Source: UBA668 sp049318165 (GTDB lineage: Bacteria; Actinomycetota; Acidimicrobiia; Acidimicrobiales; Ilumatobacteraceae). From it: a stretch of 13,978 nt of DNA. The position numbers and the translations under genes were made by a program. Shown here in pieces: positions 13,340 to 13,978 of the stretch (positions are counted from its first letter, which is position 1; each line of letters starts with the position of its first letter). Location of the stretch: positions 1 through 13,978 of the forward strand of contig JBMOGW010000081.1 of assembly GCA_049318165.1 (NCBI GenBank). The letters run 5' to 3'. Below the pieces are notes generated by a model. The model was not told where the DNA came from, made no database searches, and saw nothing but the letters and a program-made list of their open reading frames with translations.

Positions 13340-13786
13340 ATGAAACGCCGATCCCTGGAGCACCTCGACTGCTCGATGGCCCGCGCGCTCGACGTGGTGG
13401 GCGAGTGGTGGACGCTGATGATCGTGCGCGACGTCTTCCTCGGCATGCGTCGCTTCGACGTGATCTGCGACGACCTGGGCATCAGCCGCAACATCCTCAC
13501 CGACCGACTGCAGACCTTGATCGCGCACGACGTCCTCGAGAAGCGGCCCACCGACGACGGCCACCACGAGTACCACCTCACCGAGAAGGGCCGGGCCCTG
13601 TCCGACGTGGTGCTCGCGCTGTGGCGCTGGGGTGACCAGTGGGAGACCGGACCCGAGGGTCCGCCGCTGCGGCTCGAGCACACGTGCGGTCACGAGCCGC
13701 GCGCGCACCTGGTGTGCAGTGAGTGCGGTGACGCCGTGACGATGCGCACCACGCGCATCCACCGCACTCGTCGCAGCACCGTCTGA
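13340..13786 (+). CDS. HxlR-family winged-helix transcriptional regulator
   Basis: 148 residues. The HxlR core is clear: C11 in DCSMARALDVVGEWWTLMIVRD, FDVICDDLGISRNILTDRLQTLIAHDVLEKR (winged helix, about 38-70), and DGHHEYHLTEKGRAL. The Cys near position 11 is conserved in the family and in some members senses thiols or aldehydes. An unusual C-terminal extension has C116, H118, C126 and C129 (HTCGHE and VCSECGD), a possible zinc knuckle. The ATG at 13340 follows TAGGAT by 7 nt, so it is leaderless. It is divergent from the oxidoreductase and shares its operator, so the oxidoreductase is its likely target. Autoregulation is also likely. The ligand is unknown. Confidence 0.9.
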   Translation: MKRRSLEHLDCSMARALDVVGEWWTLMIVRDVFLGMRRFDVICDDLGISRNILTDRLQTLIAHDVLEKRPTDDGHHEYHLTEKGRALSDVVLALWRWGDQWETGPEGPPLRLEHTCGHEPRAHLVCSECGDAVTMRTTRIHRTRRSTV

Positions 13787-13854
13787 TCTACCCGTCCCGG
13801 GTCGGCCGCGACACCGATGATCGCGGTGGCACCGATGCAGGCAACAATGCCGAG

Positions 13855-13978
13855 GTGGAGCGCCGACATCCGTGGTTGACCCGCAACCTGATCGTCCTGA
13901 CGCTCGTGTCGCTGACGCAGGACGCGGCGAGCGAGTTGATGTTCCCCCTCCTGCCGCTGTTGCTGACTCGGCTGGTGG
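13855..13978 (+). CDS. MFS transporter, 5' end only (runs off the window)
   Basis: Partial; 41 codons before the edge. The translated start, HPWLTRNLIVLTLVSL followed by TQDAASELMFPLLPLLLT, is the first transmembrane segment of MFS exporters that carry a D-A-S-E-x-x-x-P-L-L-P motif in helix 1. The GTG at 13855 is chosen because AACAAT lies 6 nt upstream, matching the A and T of TANNNT, and there is no earlier start in frame. A weak GCCGAG gives little ribosome-binding support. It is 68 bp after the HxlR gene, in the same direction, so co-transcription is possible. Confidence 0.6.
   Translation, partial: MERRHPWLTRNLIVLTLVSLTQDAASELMFPLLPLLLTRLV

Noticed and set aside
13286..13762. Upstream extension of the oxidoreductase frame to give 917 residues
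   Set aside because: It would run antisense through the HxlR gene. The real start at 13285 has a TTGACG-17-CATGGT promoter and places the iron-sulfur motif near the N-terminus, as in the family.

Overview
This window looks like a chromosomal segment of a high-GC actinobacterium. An Acidimicrobiia/Ilumatobacter-like organism is my best guess, at moderate confidence. Four things point that way: the gene order rpsF-ssb-rpsR-rplI-dnaB, the Streptomyces-type DnaA box TTGTCCACA, an LLM (F420-type) oxidoreductase, and many genes whose start codon lies 6-8 nt after a TANNNT-like -10 box with no Shine-Dalgarno (leaderless genes, common in Actinobacteria).

Region 1 (43-788): a DinB-like gene on the minus strand diverges from the ribosomal/replication cluster. 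The rpsF leader holds two tandem GC hairpins and a possible 34-codon upstream ORF whose stop overlaps the rpsF start as ATGA.

Region 2 (785-5951): rpsF, ssb, rpsR and rplI, then a hairpin terminator candidate and a cluster of DnaA-box-like sites, then dnaB. The dnaB P-loop is split exactly between GK and T by a full-length 426-residue intein with LAGLIDADG endonuclease motifs. A YdeI-like gene follows dnaB closely. The S18 protein lacks the zinc cysteines and has an unusually long, strongly acidic tail.

Region 3 (5955-9774): a set of small accessory genes. These are a VOC-fold protein, a four-helix membrane protein diverging from a probable HTH protein, a 69-residue membrane protein, an LLM flavin-dependent oxidoreductase, and a membrane protein with an HExxHxxQ metal-protease motif. 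The last overlaps, by GTGA, a 36-codon remnant of a GrpB/UPF0157 gene.

Region 4 (9817-13978): an MFS transporter converges on a 758-residue molybdopterin oxidoreductase. That gene is divergent from an HxlR-family regulator. The two divergent promoters share one 17-bp inverted repeat that overlaps the -35 of one and the -10 of the other, so the regulator probably controls both itself and the oxidoreductase. The 5' end of another MFS transporter runs off the window.

No tRNA, rRNA, CRISPR array or insertion sequence was seen. The intein is the only mobile element I can support. I did not find a clearly new multi-gene system. The best leads are the rpsF leader ORF, the S18 tail, the HExxH membrane protein and the HxlR/oxidoreductase switch.
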